A stretch of 33,502 nt of DNA from Bacteroidales bacterium (GTDB lineage Bacteria > Bacteroidota > Bacteroidia > Bacteroidales > S143-33): the NCBI GenBank assembly GCA_015489395.1, contig WFZV01000182.1, positions 1 to 33,502 on the forward strand, written 5' to 3'. The notes under the pieces are model-generated. The model was not told the origin of the DNA. It searched no databases and saw nothing but the letters and a program-made list of their open reading frames with translations. The position numbers were made by a program, and so were the translations under genes. Position 1 is the stretch's first letter. Every line of letters begins with the position of its first letter. Shown here in pieces: positions 9,015 to 17,881 of this stretch.

Positions 9015-11513
9015 ATGAAAAAACAATTATTGGTCATTTTAGCGGTTTTTATCGCACTGTCCATGTTCGCTCAATATCCCGGTGGGCAAGGCAACCGTCA
9101 ATTTTATTCGAAAATTTTTAGTCAATTGCAGCCAGGCAAGGGCGTAATTATCGGACGCGTCGTCTCTACCGACGGCAAAGGCATGGCTTATACCACTGTG
9201 ACTTTGTACCGCCAGTCAGATAGCTCGATTGTGTCTGGCGTATTGACTGATACCACTGGCCGTTTTGCCCTTTTAAATGTGCCAATGGGTAAATACTTCA
9301 TGGAAGTTAAGTTTATCGGCTTTAGAAAAAAGATAATCAAAGACATAACAGTCAGCAAAAAACAACGATTTGTCAAAATCGGAAAAATAATGCTTAAAGA
9401 GCAGGCACAGCAGCTTGACCAGGTCGTCGTGACAGCACAATCAAAAGATATTGAGTACCGTGTCGATAAAAAAGTTATTAACGTTAGCAAAAATATCGCA
9501 ACAGCAGGCGGAACAGCTGTTGATTTGTTGCAGAATGTCCCTTCTGTACAGGTCGATATCCAGGGAAACGTTACCTTGCGCGGTAGCAGTAATTTTACTG
9601 TTTTTATCAATGGCAAGCCTTCGGTACTTGAAGGCAGTGAAGCCCTTCAGCAAATCCCGGCCAGCGAAGTGCAAAGAATCGAAATAATAACAAACCCATC
9701 TGCTAAATACGACCCTGACGGCGTGGCAGGTATAATTAACATTATCACAAAACAGCCACACGAAAGAGGGTATAATGGCAATATTTCAATTACTTACGAT
9801 AATTATAACTCGCTCAGAGCTAATGCGATTTTTAACATACGATTTAAAAAAATAAATTATTTCATCGGCTTTACAAAAAACGACCGCATCCGTCCTGCCG
9901 ACTATATTTCAAAAAGGATTATTTCGCACGATAGCATGAAAACTGTTTTTGAATCAAACGGGACAAATGTTTTTCATCGCGGCGGATGGACCGCTAAAAC
10001 CGGCTTTAACTATTATTTAAACGATAAAACAACTTTGACTCTTTCTGGAAATATCGGACAGAGAAAATTTAATTTTTCTTCGCAAAGCTTTTTTAACCAG
10101 TATGTTACATTAAACCAGTCAAAACTTTACAATGTATTTTACAAACAGTCGGGCGTTGCTGATGCGCAGGGCTGGATGTACAGGGCAGATATTGACCTGC
10201 TACATAAATTCGACAACAACGGACATCAATTACATGCCTATGCTTTTGTTTCGAATTGGATGCCAACCCGCTTGAATCAAACAACCGTAGATACAACAGA
10301 CCAGGATTGGAACATTATTTCCCAGACTCAATTCGGACAAAAAAGCTCTGAACAGCGTTCCGGGTTTAAATCACGTTTTCAAGTCGATTATGACCGCCCG
10401 CTTTCCAATGGTCGAAAAATCGAGACAGGACTAAGCCTGAGATACAACAAAGTAACTTCAGACTACAGGTTTTACCAAAAAGATGGTTCAGATCAATGGC
10501 AGGAATTAACAGATAGAGCAAATTACATGATTTTTAACAGGTTAATTAGCGCCGCTTATTTCACGTACACAGGAAAATTAAAAGATATTTTGAATTACCA
10601 GGTAGGTTTGCGAACCGAGTATGTAAATAGACTTATTAACCAGACAGCTACAGGCGAGCAGGACAGAGTTGACCGTGTTGATTTGTTCCCGTCGTTGAAT
10701 ATTTCCAAACGTTTTGGTCGTACGTTCCAGATGCAATTGGGTTATAGCCGCCGTGTCCACCGTCCTAATGGTTGGTATTTGAATCCATTTCCAATTTATG
10801 TTGACCAATATACTGTCATGCGTGGAAATCCTGCGCTTTTACCAGAATTTGCCAATTCTTATGAATTTAACATGATAAAAAATTTCAAATCAGGTTATTT
10901 TTCTGTTGAGACTTTTTACAGAAAAACGCTTAATAAGTTTCAGAGAATCCGTACTGTAGCAGACAGCAACGTAATTGTAAATACCTGGACCAATGCCGGG
11001 CAAGATATTGCAACTGGAGCTGAATTGAGTTTCAATTATTTTTTGATGAGAATGTTAATGTTTAATGCTTCAACTTCTGTTTACTATTACCAGTTGATGG
11101 GAACGCTTAATAACCAGGATGTTAACACGGCAGACTGGACCTGGAATAGTCGATTGATGTTAATGGCTATGCTTCCTACATTTACGCGTTTGCAAATTAT
11201 GGGATTTTATCGTGCGCCAATAGTAACATTGCAAGGTTATAGCAAGGGCATGTTTTTCAGCAGTATAGGTCTTAGACAGGATTTGTTTAAACGAAAATTA
11301 TCAATTACTCTGACTGTATGGGACCCGTTTAAATTAGCTAAATTCGAGTCAGTTACCGATGTTCAAGACCTTTATGTATTTAGCGAGTATATCATGAAAT
11401 CGCCGCAAGTTTCTTTGACTTTAAGCCTGAGAATCAACGATTATAGACCACAGCAAAATATGAAACAACAGCAAGAAGATGTCTCTGAATTTGAGGGCGA
11501 AGGTTTGTATTAA
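9015..11513 (+). CDS. outer membrane beta-barrel / TonB-dependent receptor family protein with N-terminal carboxypeptidase-regulatory-like domain
   Basis: Signal peptide MKKQLLVILAVFIALSMFAQ, CarboxypepD_reg-like region (GKGVIIGRVVSTDGKGMAYTTVTLY), plug-like VDLLQNVPSVQVDIQGNVTLRGSSNFTVFINGKPS, C-terminal beta-barrel. Start set at 9015 to keep the signal peptide N-terminal. Confidence 0.88.
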   Translation: MKKQLLVILAVFIALSMFAQYPGGQGNRQFYSKIFSQLQPGKGVIIGRVVSTDGKGMAYTTVTLYRQSDSSIVSGVLTDTTGRFALLNVPMGKYFMEVKFIGFRKKIIKDITVSKKQRFVKIGKIMLKEQAQQLDQVVVTAQSKDIEYRVDKKVINVSKNIATAGGTAVDLLQNVPSVQVDIQGNVTLRGSSNFTVFINGKPSVLEGSEALQQIPASEVQRIEIITNPSAKYDPDGVAGIINIITKQPHERGYNGNISITYDNYNSLRANAIFNIRFKKINYFIGFTKNDRIRPADYISKRIISHDSMKTVFESNGTNVFHRGGWTAKTGFNYYLNDKTTLTLSGNIGQRKFNFSSQSFFNQYVTLNQSKLYNVFYKQSGVADAQGWMYRADIDLLHKFDNNGHQLHAYAFVSNWMPTRLNQTTVDTTDQDWNIISQTQFGQKSSEQRSGFKSRFQVDYDRPLSNGRKIETGLSLRYNKVTSDYRFYQKDGSDQWQELTDRANYMIFNRLISAAYFTYTGKLKDILNYQVGLRTEYVNRLINQTATGEQDRVDRVDLFPSLNISKRFGRTFQMQLGYSRRVHRPNGWYLNPFPIYVDQYTVMRGNPALLPEFANSYEFNMIKNFKSGYFSVETFYRKTLNKFQRIRTVADSNVIVNTWTNAGQDIATGAELSFNYFLMRMLMFNASTSVYYYQLMGTLNNQDVNTADWTWNSRLMLMAMLPTFTRLQIMGFYRAPIVTLQGYSKGMFFSSIGLRQDLFKRKLSITLTVWDPFKLAKFESVTDVQDLYVFSEYIMKSPQVSLTLSLRINDYRPQQNMKQQQEDVSEFEGEGLY

Positions 11514-11581
11514 AAATGTTAAACTCTGGACTTTTTGCTGGATTTTTGCGTTTATTAAAGAAAAACACCATTGTGAGGTAA

Positions 11582-11986
11582 ATGATTATGCTTTTTAATT
11601 CCAAATACTCAAAAATCGAATACGATAACAACAATGAAATATTTTTTCATACATGGAAAATTGAGAGTATTTCCATGACAGATAATAATTTTGTTGCAGA
11701 AATGCAGTATCTAACGCGGTTCTTAAAACTGTTCAAACCTTTGCGCATACTGATAGATTTACGCGAGTTTTATTTTAATGTTATGACTCAAATGCAATTT
11801 TGGGTTGACGATAACGTCAATAAAGTACTTTTACAGAACAATTGTCAAAAAGTTGCCTTTGTTTATTCGTCTAACATTGTTTCGAATTTGACTGTAGAAC
11901 AGACTTTTAATCGTAATTATTCGTCGAAGTTGAATGTGGCTTTTTTTAAAGATTTTAACAAGGCTATGAAATGGATAAAGGTTTAA
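11582..11986 (+). CDS. small STAS/SpoIIAA-like domain protein, copy 1
   Basis: 134 aa, paralogous to the next ORF; shares SKY.KIE, DxNVNK, NNCQKVAFV, YSS.LNV.FF. Fold assignment is tentative. Confidence 0.7.
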   Translation: MIMLFNSKYSKIEYDNNNEIFFHTWKIESISMTDNNFVAEMQYLTRFLKLFKPLRILIDLREFYFNVMTQMQFWVDDNVNKVLLQNNCQKVAFVYSSNIVSNLTVEQTFNRNYSSKLNVAFFKDFNKAMKWIKV

Positions 11987-12045
11987 ATTTTGATTATATG
12001 AAGTTTTTTTATATAATTACCCAAAATTAGCAATTATTATCTGCT

Positions 12046-12450
12046 ATGGTTTTACACGAGTCTAAATACGCTAAGATTGAGCTTGACGAAGATTTAAGCA
12101 TGATTACTCATAGCTGGACTTATCGGACTTCTGAAATGGTCGAACGGGAATTTAAAGAGGAAATGAGCAGATTAGCTGAATTCTTTAAGAAATATCGTCC
12201 AAAACGTGTGCTGGTTGATCAACGTAATTTCTTTTTTACGATTTTGCCTGCTTTACAGCAGTGGATCGATATTAATGTAAATAAAATTCTTTACGATAAC
12301 AACTGTCAGAAAGTAGCTTTTGTGGTTTCGCCGGATGTTCTGGCAAAATTGACCACTGACCAGACTTTTGAGTCCGGGTATTCTTCGCAGTTGAATGTCA
12401 GATTTTTCGACAATATCGTGGAAGCAAATGAATGGATAAAGCAAGACTGA
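12046..12450 (+). CDS. small STAS/SpoIIAA-like domain protein, copy 2
   Basis: 134 aa, tandem paralogue of 11582-11986; alternating helix/strand pattern with PKRVLVDQRNFFFTILPALQQWID. Confidence 0.7.
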   Translation: MVLHESKYAKIELDEDLSMITHSWTYRTSEMVEREFKEEMSRLAEFFKKYRPKRVLVDQRNFFFTILPALQQWIDINVNKILYDNNCQKVAFVVSPDVLAKLTTDQTFESGYSSQLNVRFFDNIVEANEWIKQD

Positions 12451-12545
12451 TTAGCCTGGATTTTTCGAGAATTTTTTAATTTGCTTTTGGCTTGATTAGG
12501 ACGTAATTAGATTTGTGACATAAAAATTGTTTATGCACAAATAAA

Positions 12546-12583
12546 ACAAATCGGCGGCCTGCTGCAGCGGGCCGCCGATTTGT
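12546..12583. terminator. perfect 14-bp GC-rich hairpin between convergent genes, likely bidirectional terminator
   Basis: acaaatcggcggcc-tgctgcagcg-ggccgccgatttgt, followed by tcgtta. Confidence 0.72.
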
Positions 12584-12586
12584 TCG

Positions 12587-15500
12587 TTATTGCTTAATGA
12601 TTTTTTGACGAAAATTATGGTGAGTCGTACGAATTTTTAGTATGTAAATGCCTGTTTTTAAGTTTTTTGTGCGTAAAAAGCTGATTTTACTTAGCTGTTG
12701 TTCCATAACAGTCCGACCCTGTAAATCGTAAATTGTCGCATGTCCTGAAGTATCGCTCAGTAATGTTACGATTAAGTAGCCGGAAAACGGATTTGGGTAA
12801 ACTTTGACGCTTTGATGCTGGTTAAATGAAACTAAAGTCGAATTTTGGGGCAGAAAAATATTGTCAATCTGTACATTATCGCGTCCGCAATACCCTTCGC
12901 TGTCTTTTGTGTATAAAAATTTTATCGAGTGGAGACCGGCGTTGAGCCGCGTAACGAACCATTTCCACTGGCTTTGTCCACTTTCAGCCAGCTTTAGTTG
13001 TCCGTCGATGTACAGTTTAAAGTAATCATGGAATTTTTGCGAGCTGACGTTATAACTAAAGCCAAAATAGCCTGTGCTATCGCATATCAACTGCATAATT
13101 GCTGCGGTAGAGTCGTTATCGTTTATTTGCGGACTGGTCAGGGTATTTTGAAAATTGCAAAACTCCGTTGCATTTACAGACCATTGCTCACCGTTATATT
13201 CGAAAAGATTTTGTCCGTCGTTATTGGAAAAATTTATGTCAGGTTCATGTTGTATGAGCCAAATTGTCCGTTTTTGTGCGATAATTGTATCGTTTGACAT
13301 CTGGCTAATGTTCAGGCTTACAGTACGTATGGGCCTGTCGGACTGGAAAATGTTTATCGCAGGGGTTAATGTAGAATCAGGCAAAAGCTGGCAGTTGTCT
13401 TGATAAATTAGCTGTGAGTCAACGGCTATTTCAAGATTTAGCTTCGCAGCTGCAGAACCTGAATTTTTTATGGTAAAAGGCTGGATTGAGCTGTTTGTTA
13501 GCGAAAAGCGGCAAAACAGATTTGAGTCTGCCATAATGCGGATAACCGGTGCGTGTAAAGTTACAGGAAATCGCAGCAATTGCGTGTCCTGTTGGGCAGT
13601 GGCTGCTTTATATGTAACCAGGAAATTTAACCATAATCGAAAACTATCCGGTACAGATTGCCTGACGGATGTTGCGAGAGAAACTATTGTGTCTTGCTGC
13701 GGCAGCAGTTGATTTATCGTACAGTTGTCCTGGCGTAACAGCTCGTGATCAAGGCTTTGGATGTTGATGTTAAAGGCTGTGTCAAAGCCGGTATTTTTAA
13801 CCAAAAGCCTAATAAAATTCGTATCATCGGCAAAAAGTTGATGCGTGAGCAGTTGAGCTGAAAGATATGCAGTTTGCGGCGTGTCGATCTGGATGTAAAT
13901 GACTGTGTCATGGCGATTTAACGCAGAAAGAAAAATTTTTAAACCATGGAGATTGACAGCAAGATTTTTAGGAAAGAAAATTTTATTGCTTTTCTGAAAG
14001 CCTGTTTCCAGCAGCTTAGAAGAATCTTGCCAGACAGCTGCACGTACCACAATCGAATCGTGGAAAGTTATTTCAAAAGCCTGGTTTGGCGTAACCGAAG
14101 CGGGAAAATTTATGGTCCATGGGCGTAAAGTGTCTGTCCAGGCCTGCTGCAGCGGGTCGCCAAGTAAATTACAATCGTAGTAAACCCAGCGAGTCGCGCC
14201 AAATTCAAATTCACCGGGCAAATCGACAAACGGACTTGTCAGGTTTTTCGATAGCAGCTGGTCAATGCCCAAATTTGGTTGGTTTAGACCAAAAATCGCA
14301 TTGACGAATTCGCGGTTTAAATGCTCAGACGGTCCGTCGGCTTGACCTTCGTTGAACCAGCCGTATCTGGAGTTTGCAATGACAGCGCTTGTTGCAACGG
14401 GAAGTTTTAACATTTGTTCTGTTATGCAGTCAGAATGGTCAAAAGCTCCAGCATAGCAGCCATGGGTGTAGAATATGGGATTTAAGTGCGTAGTGCCGTT
14501 AAGGTTTGAGAAGTTTTGCCGGGTAATATCGTCGATGCTAAGGCGCATTAGATGGGTTGAGTTTGAGTGGCCGCAGTGGAAGATAAAGTTATATCCCTGG
14601 TTTATTTTGTGGAGTAAGGTAAGAGCGTCCCAGGTGGAGTCGCGGTCGTATAGGCTATCGATTATTGCAGTTTGCGGAATTCCCTGTGTAGTATAACCGC
14701 TGTCAGTTCTCCGTCCTATAAGCAGGTTAAGATATTGCGCGCCATAGGTGATAGGGTCGTTCCAGAGATATTCGCCGATTAGCAGGTATTTGTTGAGGTC
14801 CTGGTTTACAGGTTTTTGCTGGTATGTGAGGATTTTGTTTATCATGTTTTTGGCTTCGTCGGGAGAGTCAAAGGGCAAGCGTCCCACGGCTACGTCTAAG
14901 AGTAAATCAGCTTCTTGAGGTTCGGCCCAGTTCTGGTCAAAGTCATTATTCCATGTTCCGTCCAATCCTGAGTAATAGATGTCAGCAGGGATATCGTTTG
15001 ATTGGTAAATTTGTGAAGATCGGACTTTGCAATAAAATCCGCGGTATGGTATGATATCAATGTCGCCGCCTAAAAGTACGTAGGTGATTCCTGTGTTCTG
15101 GAAATAGTAGATTATAGCGTTTCGTATTTTTTCGGGTAGGTCTTGTCCGGAAAAAGTTTTGTCGATTAAATTGGTCGTAAGTATTTTTACTTTGTAACCT
15201 TTTGATTCATAGAAGGTTTTTAGTGTGTCTAAAGAGTTTTTGAGTTTTTCGCTGGTAATGATTAAATAGTCTAAAGTCGGTTGTTCTAATGCGTAATTTT
15301 TAAGCATTTGAGGGTTGTCTATATATTTAAATAGTGTTGGACTGTACCAAAAACGGGTTTTAGCTCTGGTGGATGGTTTTATTTTGATTGATATTTTGAT
15401 ATTTGTAAAAAACAGGATTTTGTTTTGCCTGGGTTTGTAAATTATTGGCGAGAAACTGCCGATAACAACAGGAAAATTCCTGAATTTAGCGATTTTATAA

Positions 15501-15898
15501 GTGAATTTTCGCAGGTCTAACGAGTCTCTTTGATAAATTTTAGTGTTTATTTTTAGTTTTTTTGCTAAAAAATTATTAGTTGTCGGGCTAAAACCCTGGA
15601 ATGGCTGCAATTTCTTGCTTATTCGAATTGCAACGGGCTTTTGAAATTCGATTTTTATTGTATCGACTGTAGAATTGGGCGGAAGTAGCAATTTGAATGG
15701 GTAAAAAAGCGTTTGAGGATAGCCTGTTTGGTTTAAGTTGATAGCTTTATCGCTTATAAGTTCAGAGAAATCGCCTTTTTGAACGACTTTTGGTAGGTTT
15801 AAATGGTATGAGTATGAATAAATCTGGTATTTTTGACCATAAACAAATGATAAAATGACAAGTAAAACACCTGTCAAAAAAGCTTTTTTGTAGGACAT
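12587..15898 (-). CDS. C25 (gingipain-like) cysteine peptidase with T9SS type A C-terminal sorting domain
   Basis: DYLIITSEKLK...FYESKGYKVKI...YVLLGGDIDIIPYR; candidate catalytic HCGHSN and THGCYAGAFD; terminal VKVYPNPFSGYLIVTL...GIYILKI T9SS signal. Start set at MSYKKAFLTGVLLVILSFVYGQ (15898). Confidence 0.88.
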   Translation of the reverse strand: MSYKKAFLTGVLLVILSFVYGQKYQIYSYSYHLNLPKVVQKGDFSELISDKAINLNQTGYPQTLFYPFKLLLPPNSTVDTIKIEFQKPVAIRISKKLQPFQGFSPTTNNFLAKKLKINTKIYQRDSLDLRKFTYKIAKFRNFPVVIGSFSPIIYKPRQNKILFFTNIKISIKIKPSTRAKTRFWYSPTLFKYIDNPQMLKNYALEQPTLDYLIITSEKLKNSLDTLKTFYESKGYKVKILTTNLIDKTFSGQDLPEKIRNAIIYYFQNTGITYVLLGGDIDIIPYRGFYCKVRSSQIYQSNDIPADIYYSGLDGTWNNDFDQNWAEPQEADLLLDVAVGRLPFDSPDEAKNMINKILTYQQKPVNQDLNKYLLIGEYLWNDPITYGAQYLNLLIGRRTDSGYTTQGIPQTAIIDSLYDRDSTWDALTLLHKINQGYNFIFHCGHSNSTHLMRLSIDDITRQNFSNLNGTTHLNPIFYTHGCYAGAFDHSDCITEQMLKLPVATSAVIANSRYGWFNEGQADGPSEHLNREFVNAIFGLNQPNLGIDQLLSKNLTSPFVDLPGEFEFGATRWVYYDCNLLGDPLQQAWTDTLRPWTINFPASVTPNQAFEITFHDSIVVRAAVWQDSSKLLETGFQKSNKIFFPKNLAVNLHGLKIFLSALNRHDTVIYIQIDTPQTAYLSAQLLTHQLFADDTNFIRLLVKNTGFDTAFNINIQSLDHELLRQDNCTINQLLPQQDTIVSLATSVRQSVPDSFRLWLNFLVTYKAATAQQDTQLLRFPVTLHAPVIRIMADSNLFCRFSLTNSSIQPFTIKNSGSAAAKLNLEIAVDSQLIYQDNCQLLPDSTLTPAINIFQSDRPIRTVSLNISQMSNDTIIAQKRTIWLIQHEPDINFSNNDGQNLFEYNGEQWSVNATEFCNFQNTLTSPQINDNDSTAAIMQLICDSTGYFGFSYNVSSQKFHDYFKLYIDGQLKLAESGQSQWKWFVTRLNAGLHSIKFLYTKDSEGYCGRDNVQIDNIFLPQNSTLVSFNQHQSVKVYPNPFSGYLIVTLLSDTSGHATIYDLQGRTVMEQQLSKISFLRTKNLKTGIYILKIRTTHHNFRQKIIKQ

Positions 15899-15915
15899 TG
15901 CATGGATTTTAACGA

Positions 15916-16608
15916 TTAAAAAAGAATAGAATTTAGCCATAAAAACAAAGGTACGAAAAAAATGGCTGGAAGTAAATTGAGGACTTTAATTTTCTTGATT
16001 TCTAAAATATTGATAGCCAAGCCTATAAGCAAAATTCCACCCACTGCAGAAATTTCATTAATAACCTGTGTAGAAACAAATTGTCCGAGCCATGCAGCCA
16101 AAAGTGTTAAGCTGCCTTGATAAAGCACCAGCAAAACAACAGAAAACAAAACACCAATGCCCAGTCCAGCAGAGAGTATGATTGACGAAAATCCATCCAT
16201 AACTGATTTAGTCAGCAGTAGGGTAGGGTCGTGGTGAATACCATCTTCAATTGAACCAATAAAAGACATCGAACCGGCACAGAATAAAAGAAACGCAGTA
16301 AGCAGGCCTTCAGTAAATTGTTCGTTTTTGAGCTTGAATTTCGATTTTAGTTTATTAACCAAAATCTCAGTATTTTCTTCTAATCTAATAATTTCGCCTG
16401 TTAAGCCGCCGAAAACAAGACTAAGAATCATAATGAGGATGTGCGTCGAGGCAAGAGCCATTTTTACACCAATAAAGACAGTGAAAAGAGCAATTGCTTG
16501 AAAGACAATAGTTATTATTCTCTGAGGCAAGTGTTTTTTTATGATGAGGCCTATCGAAGCACCAGCAGTGACAGTGATGGCGTTAACCACAGTTCCCAGA
16601 CCAATCAT
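15916..16608 (-). CDS. DUF554 family membrane protein
   Basis: MIGLGTVVNAITVTAGASIGLIIKKHLPQRI and multiple hydrophobic segments typical of DUF554. Confidence 0.85.
   Translation of the reverse strand: MIGLGTVVNAITVTAGASIGLIIKKHLPQRIITIVFQAIALFTVFIGVKMALASTHILIMILSLVFGGLTGEIIRLEENTEILVNKLKSKFKLKNEQFTEGLLTAFLLFCAGSMSFIGSIEDGIHHDPTLLLTKSVMDGFSSIILSAGLGIGVLFSVVLLVLYQGSLTLLAAWLGQFVSTQVINEISAVGGILLIGLAINILEIKKIKVLNLLPAIFFVPLFLWLNSILF
15946..15953 (-). promoter_or_regulatory. candidate -7 element for the C25 peptidase gene (TACCTTTG)
   Basis: Reverse complement of caaaggta matches TAnnTTTG, 47 nt upstream of the preferred start and too close to the ORF-track start at 15940. Confidence 0.35.
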
Positions 16609-16617
16609 TGGAAAATA

Positions 16618-17019
16618 TTAAGCTTTTGACATAGGAATTAGATTAATATCGAGTCCGGTCTCTAAAATAAAATCTTCGACTTCTTCCAGTTCTTCATCGA
16701 CATCTTCGATTGAGTCGTCGTAATACCAATTTACAGTGACCTGATAACCTTTGTCTTTGTAGCTTTTGAGTAATTTAAGAATATCGACGATGCACTTGGA
16801 TGAGCTTGTGTTGAAATATGTAAGTTTGAAGTTGAAGGTAAGGGGTTTTCCAACTTCTTCGAAATAGCGTTGTAGCCACTGCATCAGAGGAGTATAAAAT
16901 TTTATAGTGGCTTCTAAATAAGATTCACCAGAAAGCTCACAGACGCCAGTGTCGGCATTAAATTTCACAGTAGGTATGAAATAAACTCCTTTTGAGCCTT
17001 CTATATAGAGATTTTCCAT
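16618..17019 (-). CDS. SiaC-like (DUF1987) regulatory phosphoprotein
   Basis: YIEGSKGVYFIPTVKFNADTGVCELSGESYLEA...FNFKLTYFNTSSSKCIVDILKLL; the NTSSSK segment corresponds to the SiaC phospho-site region. Confidence 0.82.
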   Translation of the reverse strand: MENLYIEGSKGVYFIPTVKFNADTGVCELSGESYLEATIKFYTPLMQWLQRYFEEVGKPLTFNFKLTYFNTSSSKCIVDILKLLKSYKDKGYQVTVNWYYDDSIEDVDEELEEVEDFILETGLDINLIPMSKA

Positions 17020-17024
17020 GGTTT

Positions 17025-17579
17025 TTAGGTGTTTTTGTCGATTCTTGAGCTTATGATTGTGAAATATTTATCAGAGTCGATTTGTAAGATTTTGTATTTT
17101 ATAGGGTTACCTGAGATTAAAGCCACCTGTATAAGTCCAATGTTCCCGCGGCCTACGTCAGTAGATTTATTTTTACGCATAAGTCGCTTATATTCACGTA
17201 GTTTGTCGTGGGATAGCGAATTTATTTTTTCGATCTTTTCTTGAAGTAACAAAACGTTTTCTTTTGCTGCTAAATTGCCTGTGTAAATCTGAAAATAGTC
17301 AGAAAATTCTTTTAAAATAATGATACCTTCGCCAGAAAGCGACGAATCAGTACTTGGGCTTTTTTCTAATGAATAAAGCGCAATATTTTGAGCCAATTCG
17401 ATAAAAACTTTAAAAAGCTTCTTTGTAGCAGTAGGAGGAACGTCTTGATTACGTTCTTCGATGTTTTTAGCCATTAAAGTCAATAAATTGCGGTCAATAG
17501 CTCCTAAATAACTAATCGCGAAAACATCAGCTTTTAGTTCGTCGATTATATTTTGGTATTTATCGAGTTCAACTTTCAT
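17025..17579 (-). CDS. SiaB-like protein kinase (DUF6272)
   Basis: Immediately upstream of the SiaC-like gene; KKLFKVFIELAQNIALYS (HATPase N-box-like), GEGIIILKE, RGNIGLIQVALISG. Confidence 0.75.
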   Translation of the reverse strand: MKVELDKYQNIIDELKADVFAISYLGAIDRNLLTLMAKNIEERNQDVPPTATKKLFKVFIELAQNIALYSLEKSPSTDSSLSGEGIIILKEFSDYFQIYTGNLAAKENVLLLQEKIEKINSLSHDKLREYKRLMRKNKSTDVGRGNIGLIQVALISGNPIKYKILQIDSDKYFTIISSRIDKNT

Positions 17580-17600
17580 GGCAAAATATCTTAAACATTA

Positions 17601-17608
17601 CAAATTTA
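17601..17608 (-). promoter_or_regulatory. candidate -7 element for the siaB-siaC genes (TAAATTTG)
   Basis: Reverse complement of caaattta matches TAnnTTTG, about 21 nt upstream of the siaB-like ATG. AT-rich context raises chance-match risk. Confidence 0.35.
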
Positions 17609-17762
17609 TTAAGTTTTTCCGAAAACAAAAAACAAATTTGTCCTAAAAACCCGTTAGTTAGACTGGTTATTGTGTAAAAAATTTGTTTAAAGTTTGTTAC
17701 TGAAATTTGAACAAACTTTTAGTTTAACCATGTGGTCAAAAAATCAAAAGCAAAAACTATAC

Positions 17763-17797
17763 AAAAACCGCCGCAACCCTGGGTTGCGGCGGTTTTT
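17763..17797 (-). terminator. perfect 17-bp inverted repeat downstream of rpoD, likely intrinsic terminator
   Basis: aaaaaccgccgcaaccc-t-gggttgcggcggttttt; U-tract on both strands, located after the rpoD stop. Confidence 0.85.
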
Positions 17798-17881
17798 TAT
17801 TGGCAGAAAAATTAGTTTTGTACGAAAAATCAGTAATTATCAAAAATATAGATTATCGAAAAATTCTTGCATTGAGAGCGA

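Noticed and set aside
9188-9616. 142-aa antisense ORF within the outer membrane receptor gene
   Set aside because: Fully inside a well-supported gene, with no recognisable motif.
12998-14696. Several + strand ORFs of 60-99 aa opposite the C25 peptidase gene
   Set aside because: Antisense shadow ORFs; the minus-strand gene is well supported.
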